From assembly GCF_028502605.1 (NCBI RefSeq), contig NC_079237.1, forward strand, positions 2,480,001 through 2,544,000: DNA of 64,000 nt, written 5' to 3'. Below are positions 24,121 through 35,376 of this stretch, piece by piece (position 1 is the stretch's first letter; each line of letters opens with the position of its first letter). The translations under genes were made by a program, and so were the position numbers. This DNA comes from Trichoderma breve (lineage: Eukaryota; Ascomycota; Sordariomycetes; Hypocreales; Hypocreaceae). The notes beneath the pieces are model-generated. The model was not told the origin of the DNA, searched no databases, and saw only the letters and a program-made list of their open reading frames with translations.

Positions 24121-25386
24121 CTACCTCTGGCCAAAGTCCAGCTTGCGGGCCACCTTGGCACCCCTATCGTCGTCAGCCACCATTCCAGGACGCCGTTTCA
24201 GGTCCATGCCCATCTTATCCTCCCCAGCGCCGCTGTCCTTCCGGGGCAGGTCGTCCTTGCGCGTGGGCTTGGGCTCGGAATGCCACCAGCGGTGCTTCAG
24301 CATCTCTCGCGCGGTGATGCGTTTCTGCGGGTTCAGGGCGAGCGTCTTGATGAGCAGATCGACGCCGTCGGTGCCTACGATGCCGAACCGCATCTCGTAC
24401 CAGTCCCTTCCGCGCGTGGGGTGCTGGCCGGGCACGGTGTACTCTGGCAGCCGGGTGACGCCAGGCCAGTTGTCCTCTGTGGGTGTGCCGATGGACTCGC
24501 AGATCATCTTGATCTGGTCAAGCTCGTTGTTGCCGGGCATGTAGGGCGCGCGAAGGATGAGCTCTGCGAAGACGGTGCCGACGGACCAAACGTCGACCGC
24601 ACCGCTGTAGTATCGGGCGCCGAAGAGCAGCTCAGGCGGGCGGTACCAGCGGGTGATGACGTTGGAAGTCATGTGGCGATGGGGGTCGGCGAAGCTCCGC
24701 GCGAGACCGAAATCGGCAAGCTTGACCTCGCCGTCGGCAGCAATGAGCAAGTTGTTGGGTTTGATATCGCGGTGCAGGACAAAGTTCTCGTGGCAGAACC
24801 ACACGGCGCGAGTGAGCATGCCCATCCAGGCCTTGATGTCGGCGGCGCCGTAGCGGACGTTGTCGGTGTCGCGGATGAGCATTTCGAGGTCGCCGAGCGG
24901 GAGGTACTCGAGCACCAGGTTGAGATTCTGGTCCTTGGAGGAGAAGACGGAGAGGAGCGAGATGATGTTTGGATGCTGCAGCTCCTGCAGGTGCTTGAGT
25001 TCGCGCACCGCGTCGGGGGCCATGCCCTCGGTGTATTCCTTCTGCACCTTGATCTTCTTGATGGCGACGCGCGTCGCCGGGTTGGAGCGCAGGTGGCCGA
25101 GGAAGACGACGGCGTAGGTACCTTCACCGAGCTTCTTGCCCTTGACGTATTTGCGCTTCTCCTCCTCATTCATCTGCTCGGCGAGGTCGAGCGTCGGAGG
25201 CAACGTTTGGCCTGTTGAGGCGGGCGCGGGCGCGAGGGCGGGCTTGGGGGTTCCATTGGATGAGGTTTGGCCGGAGCCGGATGCGAGGTTCTTGAGAGGC
25301 GAGGAGACGGGCCGTAGCGTCTGGATATTCTCGAGCTGTGGGTTTGAAGCAGATGAGGTGGTCGTGACGACTGGAGAGAGCGCCAT
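24121..25386 (-). CDS. kin28: CDK7/Kin28-type cyclin-dependent kinase (TFIIH CAK subunit)
   Basis: A single exon of 421 aa. The kinase domain runs from about residue 80 to 375. It has the P-loop KLGEGTYAVVFLG (residues 85-97), the VAIKKIKV lysine, a PSTAIRE-equivalent helix (APDAVRELKHLQEL), the catalytic loop HRDIKPNNLL, DFGLARSF, the activation segment TSNVITRWYRPPELLFG and the CMGC-type DVWSVGTVFAELI. The WYRPPELLFGARYYSGAVD stretch and overall similarity are those of Kin28/CDK7, the TFIIH kinase that phosphorylates the RNA polymerase II C-terminal domain. The N-terminal extension of about 79 residues is Ser/Pro/Ala rich and poorly conserved. A 402-codon frame on the opposite strand is its GC-rich shadow. 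The exact paralogue within the CDK family is inferred. Confidence 0.9.
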   Translation of the reverse strand: MALSPVVTTTSSASNPQLENIQTLRPVSSPLKNLASGSGQTSSNGTPKPALAPAPASTGQTLPPTLDLAEQMNEEEKRKYVKGKKLGEGTYAVVFLGHLRSNPATRVAIKKIKVQKEYTEGMAPDAVRELKHLQELQHPNIISLLSVFSSKDQNLNLVLEYLPLGDLEMLIRDTDNVRYGAADIKAWMGMLTRAVWFCHENFVLHRDIKPNNLLIAADGEVKLADFGLARSFADPHRHMTSNVITRWYRPPELLFGARYYSGAVDVWSVGTVFAELILRAPYMPGNNELDQIKMICESIGTPTEDNWPGVTRLPEYTVPGQHPTRGRDWYEMRFGIVGTDGVDLLIKTLALNPQKRITAREMLKHRWWHSEPKPTRKDDLPRKDSGAGEDKMGMDLKRRPGMVADDDRGAKVARKLDFGQR

Positions 25387-26068
25387 GATGGCGGTCTGGC
25401 GGAGAAGAACTCAAATTGCGGGCTGTGTGACGAGTGTCGTAATGTCTGGTAGCAGATGGGACAATATGGAGGCAAATTGAGAGTGTGCAAAGCCAAAAAT
25501 ATAGAGGGATTAGCTTGTGGCGGGATGGAGAAGAAGCGATGATGAAGCTCTATTGGCATCAGTCGTGAATGGCAAGCTTATCGCTATCAGACGGCGCTTT
25601 ATCTTATCGGTAGCCCAGCTAGCCTCAGTACCTGAGCTTTCAGTGAAAATGAGTGCTAACTCAGGTACCTAGGTACCTATGTACTGTGAGCTCTGGGCTT
25701 CACTTACAAAAGACATCAAGTACCTCCTACTCAATGCCATCATACAAACAAACACTGATCTTATTCTTCATTTAGGAAACTTTGTGGTTTCATTTAGAAT
25801 GAGCTTTCTGGTTTCAATCTTACTTTCTACAGTCAATTCCTCTTTTGCACTACAAGTCAAGTCAAACCAAGTCTGTTTCCTCTTCTCCGTCATCTCAGGG
25901 CCCTTTCTCTTAGTCTTCTGTCCCTTCGTCTGATGGGACCACATGTTTATATGCCATATCCATCCAAAACAAAGACTCCTTCGGACTGTAAAATGTGTCA
26001 GTCTATTAAAATTATCTTATAGACTTTTCACTCACCGTTCTATTGGACGAACAACATCCTCATTAAAC
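25387..26068. other. Intergenic boundary between housekeeping and accessory parts
   Basis: This contains the CDK promoter (right of 25387) and, near 25660-25680, repeated GGTACCTA-type palindromic strings. Base composition drops to AT-rich from about 25680. No gene is supported. Confidence 0.5.
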
Positions 26069-28086
26069 TCAGTTGTTATTTCTCACATCGTCGAAAAAGA
26101 AATAAAACTCAATAAAGCCTTCCAGTGGATATCGCGCCCACCCTTTATCAAGTTCGTCATCCAAGGTGTTATGGGTGAACTTGACACACGTTTTTTCTTG
26201 TATGAGTCCGTGTGAATCTTGATAAACTTCTTTTCGAACGCAAATCAAGCTTGGTTCAGCAGTTGTTTCAGAGGGGTCCATGTTTACGCGGCATTGCCCA
26301 ACGGCTCTGCATCCGCCATTCTTATATCGCAGGCGAATGCCTCGACAACCGCCGGTGTCTGGTACGTAATAAACCGTAGATTCTGCAATTTGACCTAATG
26401 GCGTTCGAGAATAGTAACCGAAACGATCAAACCGCTCAGGGGTAGGCTTCTCAAGCATAAATGGTTCTGGAAGACTCCGGCTACCCGATTCGCAATATGC
26501 GCCAAACAATGGGATTTCAAGATACCCTTGTTCCCGCTCACCATAAACCAAAGTTACCGGGCCATCTCCACTAAGTCATTGGTCCGCACGAGAACTTGGC
26601 CAGTCCTCAGGCAATAGACCGTCATGGTGGTAGTCGTCTTCACTAAAGAAGCAGTTCCTCCCGATGACAACATCTCCTGCCTTCTCCATGCGAACAAGAA
26701 CATTGTACTCACTGCGAGAAATAAATCGAGTTCCAAGAACAAGTATCCTGTCTGTAGTTCCGATCGGCAAGTATATCCAGAAAGCGCCTCTCTGCACGTC
26801 TGGCGAGAGCTGCTCATACAGCGCATTTGCATTTGATTCATCCGAGTCGTGAATGTAAAGATCATACAACTTATCATCGAGAAAGAAGAAGGTGATGCCT
26901 ATGATTTTCTGAGTATTCACGACCTGGAGCCGCCATGTTTCAAATACATCGGGTATTTGGGCATTGCATAATGAGAAGCGAGGGGGAGCTGGGGTGTTCC
27001 ATATATAAGGGTACTTGTGTTGGATTTGCGTAGTTTGTAGACGTAGTCGTCCATCCTGCAAAATGGATTAGTTATAGTGGACATGTCGAATGTCATTCAC
27101 GCATAACACCTGGAGCTGTGCTTCGATACCGTGCAACGACGCCCCCTCTTCGACGATAAAAGTCAAATCGCTATGGACCTCTCCTGCATACTGGGGCCTG
27201 CAACTGAGGCGTTCCACCTCCTTGATGCCTTCTTGGTCAATCGTAACTTTGGTAACCGGACACGCCAGAGCTGCAAATCGAGCCATTAGATCAAGTGGTT
27301 TCCTGGCGACGCAACGGAAAACTGGAGTGTGCTCCAGTATCTGCCATGTACCCGTCTCAAACTCGGTTACCATACGGATGATCGACATGCACCTCCAGAA
27401 CAAGGAATCTTTAGATTCTCTCCAAATGGCGAGCACCAGTTCCAGAGGAAGTCTATGTAGGAAGGTTACTCCAAAGAGTTGACCAGATAGCTCAAGACTT
27501 TTCGGACTTGTTGGTATATATGTTTCGGATGCGGGCATGAAGAATGCATTTTTCCACGGGAGCCTCCACGTAGTGGAGATCCATAGCTTTGGCAGCACAT
27601 AGTCTTGTTGTAATTCCCCAAAATCACAGACTCTGAGGAATATCTGATAGCATTCAAAGTGTACTGTAGTATATTCGATGGACGAATCGCAAGAGCAACG
27701 CTTCATCCGGCAAAACAAGTATTCGTTGGAAGGACGGTAGGCAGAGCCTAAAGGAGGAAAGGGAAAGGGCTGTGTCTGTCCCTTGTATACATTGTTTTCC
27801 CCAAAGACTGTATGAAGCGTCAACGATACATGCATATTGCAAAAAGCCCAAGGCTTTGTTGTAGACATAGCTCAGTTGACTTACGGGCCATTGCTATTTC
27901 TTTGTCGGATATCCTCCTTACACAGATGCTGCATTGCGGAGATGCTTTAACGTGATATTTCACTGGACCCTTCGACCACAACGTTGACCTTGCCGTTATG
28001 AACTCAACAAGGCCGCTTGTCAATGGGGATGGTCTGCCTCTTGGCGTAGTACGTGAGCGTCTTTTAATTCGAAACCTCTTATCCAT
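26069..28086 (-). CDS. F-box-like family protein, interrupted by an in-frame TGA
   Basis: Exons on the minus strand: 27885-28086, 27110-27807 and 26069-27055. Intron 1 (77 nt, GTAAGT donor) and intron 2 (54 nt, with CTATAACTAA branch and TTTTGCAG acceptor) are well formed. The third exon carries TGA at 26576-26578, giving 459 aa up to the stop; the same frame then stays open for 169 more codons. The downstream part still looks like the family C-terminus, with GCRGIRLRYKNGGCRAVGQC and a Trp-containing end. Features include Cys-rich CSICVRRIS near residue 50 and an F-box-like LHRLPLELVLAIWRESKDS near residue 200. It resembles a large, variable family of fungal F-box-like proteins whose function is unknown to me. 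Possible explanations are a young pseudogene, stop readthrough, or an unusual intron; no standard GT-AG intron of the right phase removes the stop. Confidence 0.55.
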
Positions 28087-29382
28087 GGCGGCAAAGAGTA
28101 AGAGAGTGTTATTTAGGATGTTGAAATGATTTCATCTAGCTATGGGTTATAGTTGCATAATAATGCCCATGAGATTGCCGTAGTAACGTGTCGAGGTTAT
28201 CAGTGAGCGAGGCTCAATGGGAGGTACGGCTTGTAAGCTGGGAATATTCAACCACCAGCCCAATGCTGCTTTGTGTGATATATAAAAGAGAAGAGGAGGT
28301 AGGGACTTCAGCTGAGGGCGGGGAAGTTTGTGCTTTACATCATGCGCATCAATATATGCACATCTATGCTCTGAACCCTGCGAGGCTAGCCGAATCCTTT
28401 GTTTCAGACGCCGTGTATGGAAAGATATCATTGGCACTCTCTGGGCAAGGATAATAAAAAGGAAATTCTTCCATCCTGTGTTCAAGGTAATAGCTTCCGT
28501 ACCTAACTTGGATAAGACAATCGAAAGTCGGGCGTCGTTGGAGGAACAAAGTATTTTAATGATATCAAAGCGACCATTTGGCATGTGTTTGGTATAAGAC
28601 ATTTAATTGACAAAAATAAGGCTCTGGAAAACGATGGCCAGCATCTTACGACCATTGCATGTACGCAATCAAGCTAATGCTGACAATTTCCGTATTATTG
28701 CGTTTCGATAGGCCACGGCATCTCTTCTAGTGTTTTAGATGTATTCCCCTCATTTACATGTCGACTTTTTCTCTTTTCTCTTTTTTCTCCCTTGTATACT
28801 TGGCTACAAGTTGCCATTTCTCCATGTCTTTTGTGCCAGGATCTCGCAAGGCTCTGCCTAGACATGCATACTGCCTGTTGTTTACGGATAACACATATTT
28901 TGCCGCTACGGTCGCATGATTGCAAATATTCGAATAATAAAGCTGCTTCCATGCAAGTATTAACACCATAGTTTTGGTATCAAGATGAATCTATTATACT
29001 GCTACTTATTACTGCTGAGCTGACGTATGAAGCTGGGCTGAATCGTGGTCCGCTTTAATCGGGGGCTAAATCCCGTGCCGGAATATAAAGCGGCAGTGAT
29101 TCCTTTAGCGCGAACTTCAGTCTATGTCATCTTATCTCGGATGCCGAAAGAGGACAAGATGATACATTCATGATTGACAAACAGCATCGGCTAGACTATG
29201 ATTCATCTCGTTACGCGTATTATGAACGCGATCGTCGAAATCCATCATCTGCGTTCGTATATCATCTCGGCGTTCCCCTCAGATTAATGTTGGGACAAAC
29301 AGCCGTCGACTGGTGGTTCGCATCTTGACAGATCCTCCTGCACTGTGTATCGCCAACATCCTTCATCAGAAGAAGAACAAAA
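28087..29382. other. Intergenic region without a supported gene
   Basis: A 151-codon minus-strand frame at 28147-28602 has no recognised motif and overlaps equally long frames on the other strand. The right half is the promoter of the zinc-cluster regulator. Nothing firm can be named. Confidence 0.45.
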
Positions 29383-30965
29383 ATGGTAGGAGTTGGGGGG
29401 AGATCCAAAGCTTGCGATGAGTGCCGACGTCGACGGATAAAATGCGGTGAGTGCCGTGTCTTTCCTCAGTGCTTCTATTGAACTGTCCGTTGAGCCAGCT
29501 CCTGACTCTAGACACCAGATCTTACAACTCCACACTGTAAGCGGTGCCTCAAAGCAGGGCTGCAATGTGGCGGTTCTCGGGGCCTTAGTATTCTTCAATA
29601 TGATGGACAGAGCGGACGTGCTGTTCCATCTAATCAGTCTTCTATTGCACAGGCAATAAGCAACATAGTTATGGGACAAGACGTTAGTTCATCTGGAGCT
29701 AGCCACTTGGATAACATGAATCCAACATCGCCTTGGAGTATATACAGACCTCAGATGCCCCACGAGGATATTTTTATTACCTACACGTTGTCTCAGCTTT
29801 TAGAAGATGGCGCTGATGTTTCGTCAATGCCTGGAAACAGCGGAGGGTTAGCTAAGCAGTGCTTGGTTGCTCTGTCGACAACGTACTTTGGCATTGCACA
29901 TATGGAAAGGGAGATTTTGAGGCGTGGCATGTCCAAGTATGGAAAGTCGTTGAGGACTCTTAATCAGAGGCTAGGTGATCAGAGTGCGAGTCGTACGTTG
30001 GACGTGCTACAGTCCATCATGATCATGGCGCTGTTCGAGGTAAGAGCCGCCTCCCCATGAGGCGACTGCTATGCTGACAAAGGGAACAGTATCTCATTAG
30101 TGATCTCGAGGCTGGATGGTTACAACATTCACGAGGGCTTGAACGGCTTCTGGAGATTAGAGGACCTGAATCCATGGCATCGCTTCCTTGTTTGACCATA
30201 TTAGAGAGCGTCCGCCCTTCCATCATCTTTTCGGCACTCTTGTTGCGCCAAAACACCATTCTTTCATCTTCGGACTGGAAAACTCTCCCATGGGTGAACC
30301 ACGCAGGACGAAAAGACGCCATGCAGCGCTTGATCGATATTCTTGCCGACTGTCCGGAGCTTTTTGTGTTGCGAGAATCTCTTCCTGCTAAATCTGCCCA
30401 ACTAGAGAGGCGTTCTACTCTGCATCATCTCGAGGACAAAGCTCACGCAATTCTGGACAATCTTCACGCTTGGAAACAAAGCCCAAGTATAAGTCCGTGG
30501 ATGGAAGTACCCTCACCTTCATCAGCGCCGGAAATTATAGACTCGGAAGGACTGTCGACGCCGATCTGGCAAACGGTCTATCATTTTGAGTCCCTCTACC
30601 AGGCCAATATTATGAGTCTATATCATGGCGCGATTATTCTCGTATCAAGGCTTTGCCTTGGCATTCAACTAGAGTTAGATGAGGATAAGTGTGAAGAGAT
30701 ACGAGCCTCTATAAACATGGCGGGAATAGCAATATGCCGCAGCATGGATTACCATATGGAGCGAAGAGGAGATGACATTAGCAGCCTCTTTATACTATTC
30801 CCGCTGAGAATGGCTTTTGATGCTGTGGGCGTTGACAACGTGGAGATTGGATCATGGCTCAAGGCAATATTGCAACAAATCTATTCCGGTTCAGCGGGCA
30901 GATGGGCAACCGCACGATATTTGCTCGATATCCAACCTTTGTCAAACAACCCAACCCCAGCCTAG
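29383..30965 (+). CDS. Zn2Cys6 fungal-specific transcription factor
   Basis: Three exons, 29383-29446, 29519-30039 and 30090-30965, encode 486 aa. The zinc cluster is split by intron 1 and reads C-x2-C-x6-C-x6-C-x2-C-x6-C at residues 11-38 (CDECRRRRIKC, then DLTTPHCKRCLKAGLQC). This is the canonical Gal4-type binuclear cluster, placed at the very N-terminus. Residues from about 100 to the end form the alpha-helical middle-homology region of fungal regulators (for example SRTLDVLQSIMIMALFEYL and SLYQANIMSLYHGAIILVSR). The targets are unknown. It converges on the neighbouring gene with only 46 bp between the stop codons. It could regulate a neighbour such as the transporter at 35.4 kb, but that is speculation. 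Confidence 0.88.
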
Positions 30966-31011
30966 ATGCTCTTGGTTACATCATCAGACTATCGACATAA
31001 AGAAACACTTG

Positions 31012-32344
31012 CTAGATATTCTCCACGACCACAAACTCCATTCTTCCGGCCTTCCGACCATCTTTGGATAGCTTCTTGTCCTCCTTTCTTGAAGCTTTGG
31101 ACATCTTCTTCTCAACCTCTTTATCCAGTTTTCTCTGTTCTCGCTCAATTTTTCGCATCTCTTTTGCTCGCCTCTCCTCTATCCTTGAAGCTTGTCTAGG
31201 ACTTGCGTCAGCCAGTTTTTCGTCGGCCTTGCGCTGAATCTTCTGAATCTTCTCGTCCAGCTCGCGCTGCTCATCCTCCCAGCTTGAATCGGAGCTGTCG
31301 CCGCCGGAGTGTCCCTGTGACCTTCTGGCCATTTTCGAATCCTTTTCTCGAAGCTTTAGTAGCTCTTTGCGATTACTTTTCTCGGACCTTTTAATTTGAG
31401 ACTCGACTTGCTTGGCGCTCATTCTGTCGATGATGTTGCGCTGTTCGGAAGGCGGAGGGACATCTAAAGACAATGGTGCTATGTTTGCGGCGATGGACTG
31501 CATTTGTCGGTCTCTGATGCTGATGCACTGTGATCTAAGATCCATTGGTCTGTATATGTCAGCATGAACAGGTGGTTGCTGGAAGAAGAGATTACTAACG
31601 GTATTTCTGGTAAAAGTTGTCCAAGTCCAATCCTCGGAGCCAAATCATGACCTTTGCAAATGGATACCTTCAGTCCTCGAGGCCCGAAATAATCGCGATT
31701 AACGGCCTCCAAGAATCGCTGCGTCCGGATTCGGGTGACTGCAGCTGTACCTACACCTGCGGCCATGCCTATACCAAAACTGGCAGCTTGCGCCCAATGA
31801 TGCGGACTGCAAACCAAGCTATTAGTCGAGATGAGATAACTTAGGTGAATCACCTGCTTACACGAATCCTATTGCTTGGCCTGCGACGTTCAAAGCTTGC
31901 AATGGAGCCGGCGGAGCTTCTGCCACGGCAAGATTGTCGATGAAGGCAACAAAGGTCTCAACGCTTATATCATGGCGATATAGATCGGGGCTGTATGCTC
32001 TCATGAAAGGAAACGGCGTTTGGAAGGGCCTAGCAATATCTACCCTTGGAATCACGACTGGTCTCTTCGCGGCGTTAGTAGTTTAAATAGAATGGTACAA
32101 GGAATAGGGTACAACTTACACTGAGGCGGAACATGCGCGCCTCTCTCGCGGGTGGTTGTCTTGGGATCCAACCGGTAACCTGCTCTAAGAAGAGCGCTTC
32201 CTCTTGGTCTGTTGGAGGCAAAGTTTGACTGACGGCCTGACTACCATATGGAGCACCAACTTGACCACCATATTGACTACCATATTGATGATATGCAGCA
32301 TCTTGATAGCGAGGCGGGTCCATTTGACTCTGTTTTTGATCCAT
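31012..32344 (-). CDS. Uncharacterised ascomycete family protein with charged coiled-coil tail
   Basis: Four exons, 32120-32344, 31862-32064, 31600-31806 and 31012-31549, encode 390 aa with consistent phases. The N-terminus is Gln/Tyr/Gly rich (YGSQYGGQVGAPYGSQ). The conserved middle, about residues 70-210, has PVVIPRVDIARPFQTPFPF, RAYSPDLYRHDISVETFVAF and a Gly/Ala-rich hydrophobic stretch (SFGIGMAAGVGTAAV), then FLEAVNRDYFGPRGLKVSI. I recall this pattern from many ascomycete hypothetical proteins, but no function is known to me. The C-terminal 150 residues are Lys/Glu rich (ELLKLREKDSK; RRAKEMRKIEREQRKLDKEV), likely a long helix or coiled coil. The exon 2 acceptor is a less usual AAG following a classic CTAAC branch site; an alternative join changes only two residues. 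Confidence 0.72.
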
Positions 32345-35300
32345 GGCAAAGAAATAAATTGATTAATGATGTCTATACACTGTATTCGTGCGGCGCGATT
32401 TGTATCAGTTGAGAAGAGCAAGAGATGGGTGTTTGTTTAAATAACTGTTGGTGTTATGCGAACACTTGCTGTATAGCCTCCTGCAACTCAAAAGAGTTCA
32501 TTTCTCGACCCAGTTACAGTCTATTTCGTATAATTGATATAAGAAAATCTTGTTTTTCTCTTCACAGCTTCTCCCTTTTCCCATCATTTGGCCGGATTTC
32601 CATTACCCGATTTGGCGCATTTCTCGAAGCTAAGGTGGCGCAGACATAAAGCGCCAGCCGGAGGATTGGAGACGCTGACTGACTATTCCCAGAAAGGATC
32701 ATTTCTCGAAGTCTTAGCTTCTCTTTGCGTTCCCACTTATTACTTCATTAGGCTCAGTGTTCGAGGGATAGACTTGGTGTCTTTGGACATGAAATCCTCC
32801 AGGTCATATTCAAGAGTCAAGCGACGACGACTATGGTGGCTTGGATTTATCTCTTGAATGAGGTGCCGAAAGTCCCCCTGTCAGCCTAACCCCCTAGCTA
32901 TATGACGAGAAATTACCTTATAATGAGGCCTCCGGCATAGCCAATATTTGCAATACTAAAGATGGAGGGTCCAACCATCGTATAAGCAAATAACAAATAA
33001 TGCATCTCACATATCACAAAACGAGCAGCCGGTCTCATTGCAATATTGCTACTTAGATCACTTAATAACCCACGTCCAATTATATCCAAGCATTCATCCT
33101 CAACCTAGGCACCATGTTAATCCTCCTTCATAGCTCAAGCGCTATCAGCGAATCTACACCAATCTGTGCTTATCGCTCGTCGGATATTTATCCTTCGATC
33201 TAGTCAAAGCATCATTTCGTGTGTCCAATATTTTTGCAATGGTGATTTTAAAAACGCCTGTCGTGACAGCAAATAACGTGATTATCCGTATAAATGAGAT
33301 CTGCATTGGAGCGCAGGCCTACATAGACCTGGAACTTGCATCGTATGCATATTTAAAATAACCGTCTTATTAAATTGCATTAATTTCTCAGAAACGGAGA
33401 GTATATCTCTAACAGGCGTCTGTGGGAGGTACTGATATCCCGGACCTCAGTCATATTCGAATACTAGGTTCCAAGGCCTATATATATTCCCAACGGACGA
33501 TGGATCGCCGGTGAGAAGATGACCGTTCATTCGGAGGTTGGAATACTCGTTGGCTTCGAGGGAACGCGTATGTAGGCCTTGAAGCCCAGTATTCGAAAAT
33601 GACCAAGGTCCGGGATATACCTATCACACACGCCTGTTAGAGATATACTCTCCGTTTCTGAAACAATTAATGTAGCTCAACAAGAATATTTTGAATATGC
33701 GTACGATGTAAGAGAAAATTAGAAAACTGAGGGATCGCCGAGCGATGTAGCCAAATAAATTCAATATTTAGAATCAAGCTTTATCTCCATAACATCAGGG
33801 CAACATTGACTGCTTAAATCTTGGAAGTCTAGACCATATCGCTGGTAACAGAGCATTGAAGCAAGACCGCGAATGAAGGTTCAATACCAAACTCAAACTA
33901 CCCAAGTGAGAAAAAAGCGCAAAAAGGCCCGAACAACAAAGTTCAAACACAGTGTAACAAGCTTCAAGCCTTTGCATTATAATTCAATAGCTCTCTCGAT
34001 TTAGGAAAGATTTTCTATTGAACTATAACAGGCCGTAGCAGTGCTTAAAATGGGCTGCAGATGTGCCTGAGCATATACATTGTAAAATAATGATGCTACT
34101 AAGTCGAAAAAAAAAAAACTATGCAGCCGCATCCTACTGACCGAGCGGCAGGTATGGTTTCTATTTGAAGACACAGGGTAGATATAGTTCATATGACGAG
34201 ATTTCCTCTCCGCACTTAGAAATATCACCATTCGTATCATGTGTTTTATGATCACAGAATTAATAAAATAGTGTCACATTATTGATGGATGTTTTCATCA
34301 ATATTCCTAGTACGGAGGACTCATGGGGCCGAAGCTTTATGGATAACATCAACGTTAATTGTTTTTCTATATACCTTGGCCTCAATGTATACAGAAAGTA
34401 GATTGTTCTTCAGTGAATCTGCTCATTGCGAATTTGCCTGGAATGTGATCTGCAATAGTGACGTATGAGAAGCGATAGCATGATACTTGTGAAAGACATG
34501 GACAATTTCCACAGAGGCCGCAAGGCTGGTTCACAATGTACCCATATAGGTAGGGTGACAAGATATATGTTACCCATTTCTAGAGAAATAAGTTTGAGAA
34601 GCCACCTTGAATACGAGACACGCTAACCCTGATACCTTCCTTATTCATCGGTACTGAATGAAAGATCTACACGGCCCGAATTTGGCCTTATTCCCCCTTG
34701 GTGTCTCACTTTATTTCCGCCCAGTAAGATATTTGCCCCAGTAAAGAGTTGTAGGCTAATAAATCTCTATAGCCACGTAGAGGGTATACTTTCTACATTC
34801 TGAACACTATTTGATGAAAAGTATACAGATCCAGTAGATCATATATGGTGGAGCGCCAGTGATCGACAAACGTTCGCATATCTTCTCCGTAACTGTCTGA
34901 CTTTGAAACGACCAACGCAAAACTCTTTGCTTGTATCGGAAGATTACTTGCACTCAAAGGTCCGCCACAACTCGATGAATGAAATCTCAGCCCGATGGCC
35001 ACTGCCACCGCATGATTCACTCGGTTCCACATGATATTTCAAACGACATCACGATGGAATATTGACTCTATGAATCACGGAAAGAGGATGGGAAATGAGA
35101 CTCAAAAGACTCAGGAAGATATGTGGAACGTTTCAGCATGAAGATGCCAAGACAAGGAGAGTGAAAATCAATGTTTTGATGCTATGATAGGGTATTTTCC
35201 CCCTAAGATCACACTTCTCATGGCGAAATTATAAGACAGGGGAAAGTCTATTTTATGCTTAAAGTTTTCCCACATTTTCTTATCTAAGAACTTTTTATAT

Positions 35301-35376
35301 CTAACAGCAACAATCAGTGTGGGCTACCTATCTCCAAAATTTTCTGTCTCTTCAGATTCCTTGCATCTTCGTCAAA
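32345..35376. other. 3 kb gene desert with a foldback repeat
   Basis: AT-rich, with stop codons dense in all frames. It contains the inverted repeat at 33337-33709, described separately. The last few hundred bases are the promoter of the transporter gene. No gene is supported. Confidence 0.6.
33337..33709. repeat. Foldback element: two inverted arms of about 140 bp (MITE-like)
   Basis: The left arm (33337-33482) and right arm (33572-33709) are imperfect inverted copies around a loop of about 90 bases. A 31-nt core is perfectly inverted, at 33389-33419 against 33630-33660. Outside it the arms differ mostly by transitions (for example CCTCAGTC against CCTTGGTC), compatible with repeat-induced point mutation or age. 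No coding sequence is inside and no clear target-site duplication is visible. It is probably a non-autonomous foldback or MITE remnant, or two inverted copies of a solo repeat. Confidence 0.8.

Noticed and set aside
24010..25218. 402-codon plus-strand frame
   Set aside because: It is the antisense shadow of the CDK7-type kinase; it shows no motif of its own, while the minus strand shows every kinase signature.
28147..28602. 151-codon minus-strand frame
   Set aside because: No recognised motif and no supporting splice structure; frames of comparable size overlap it on the other strand.
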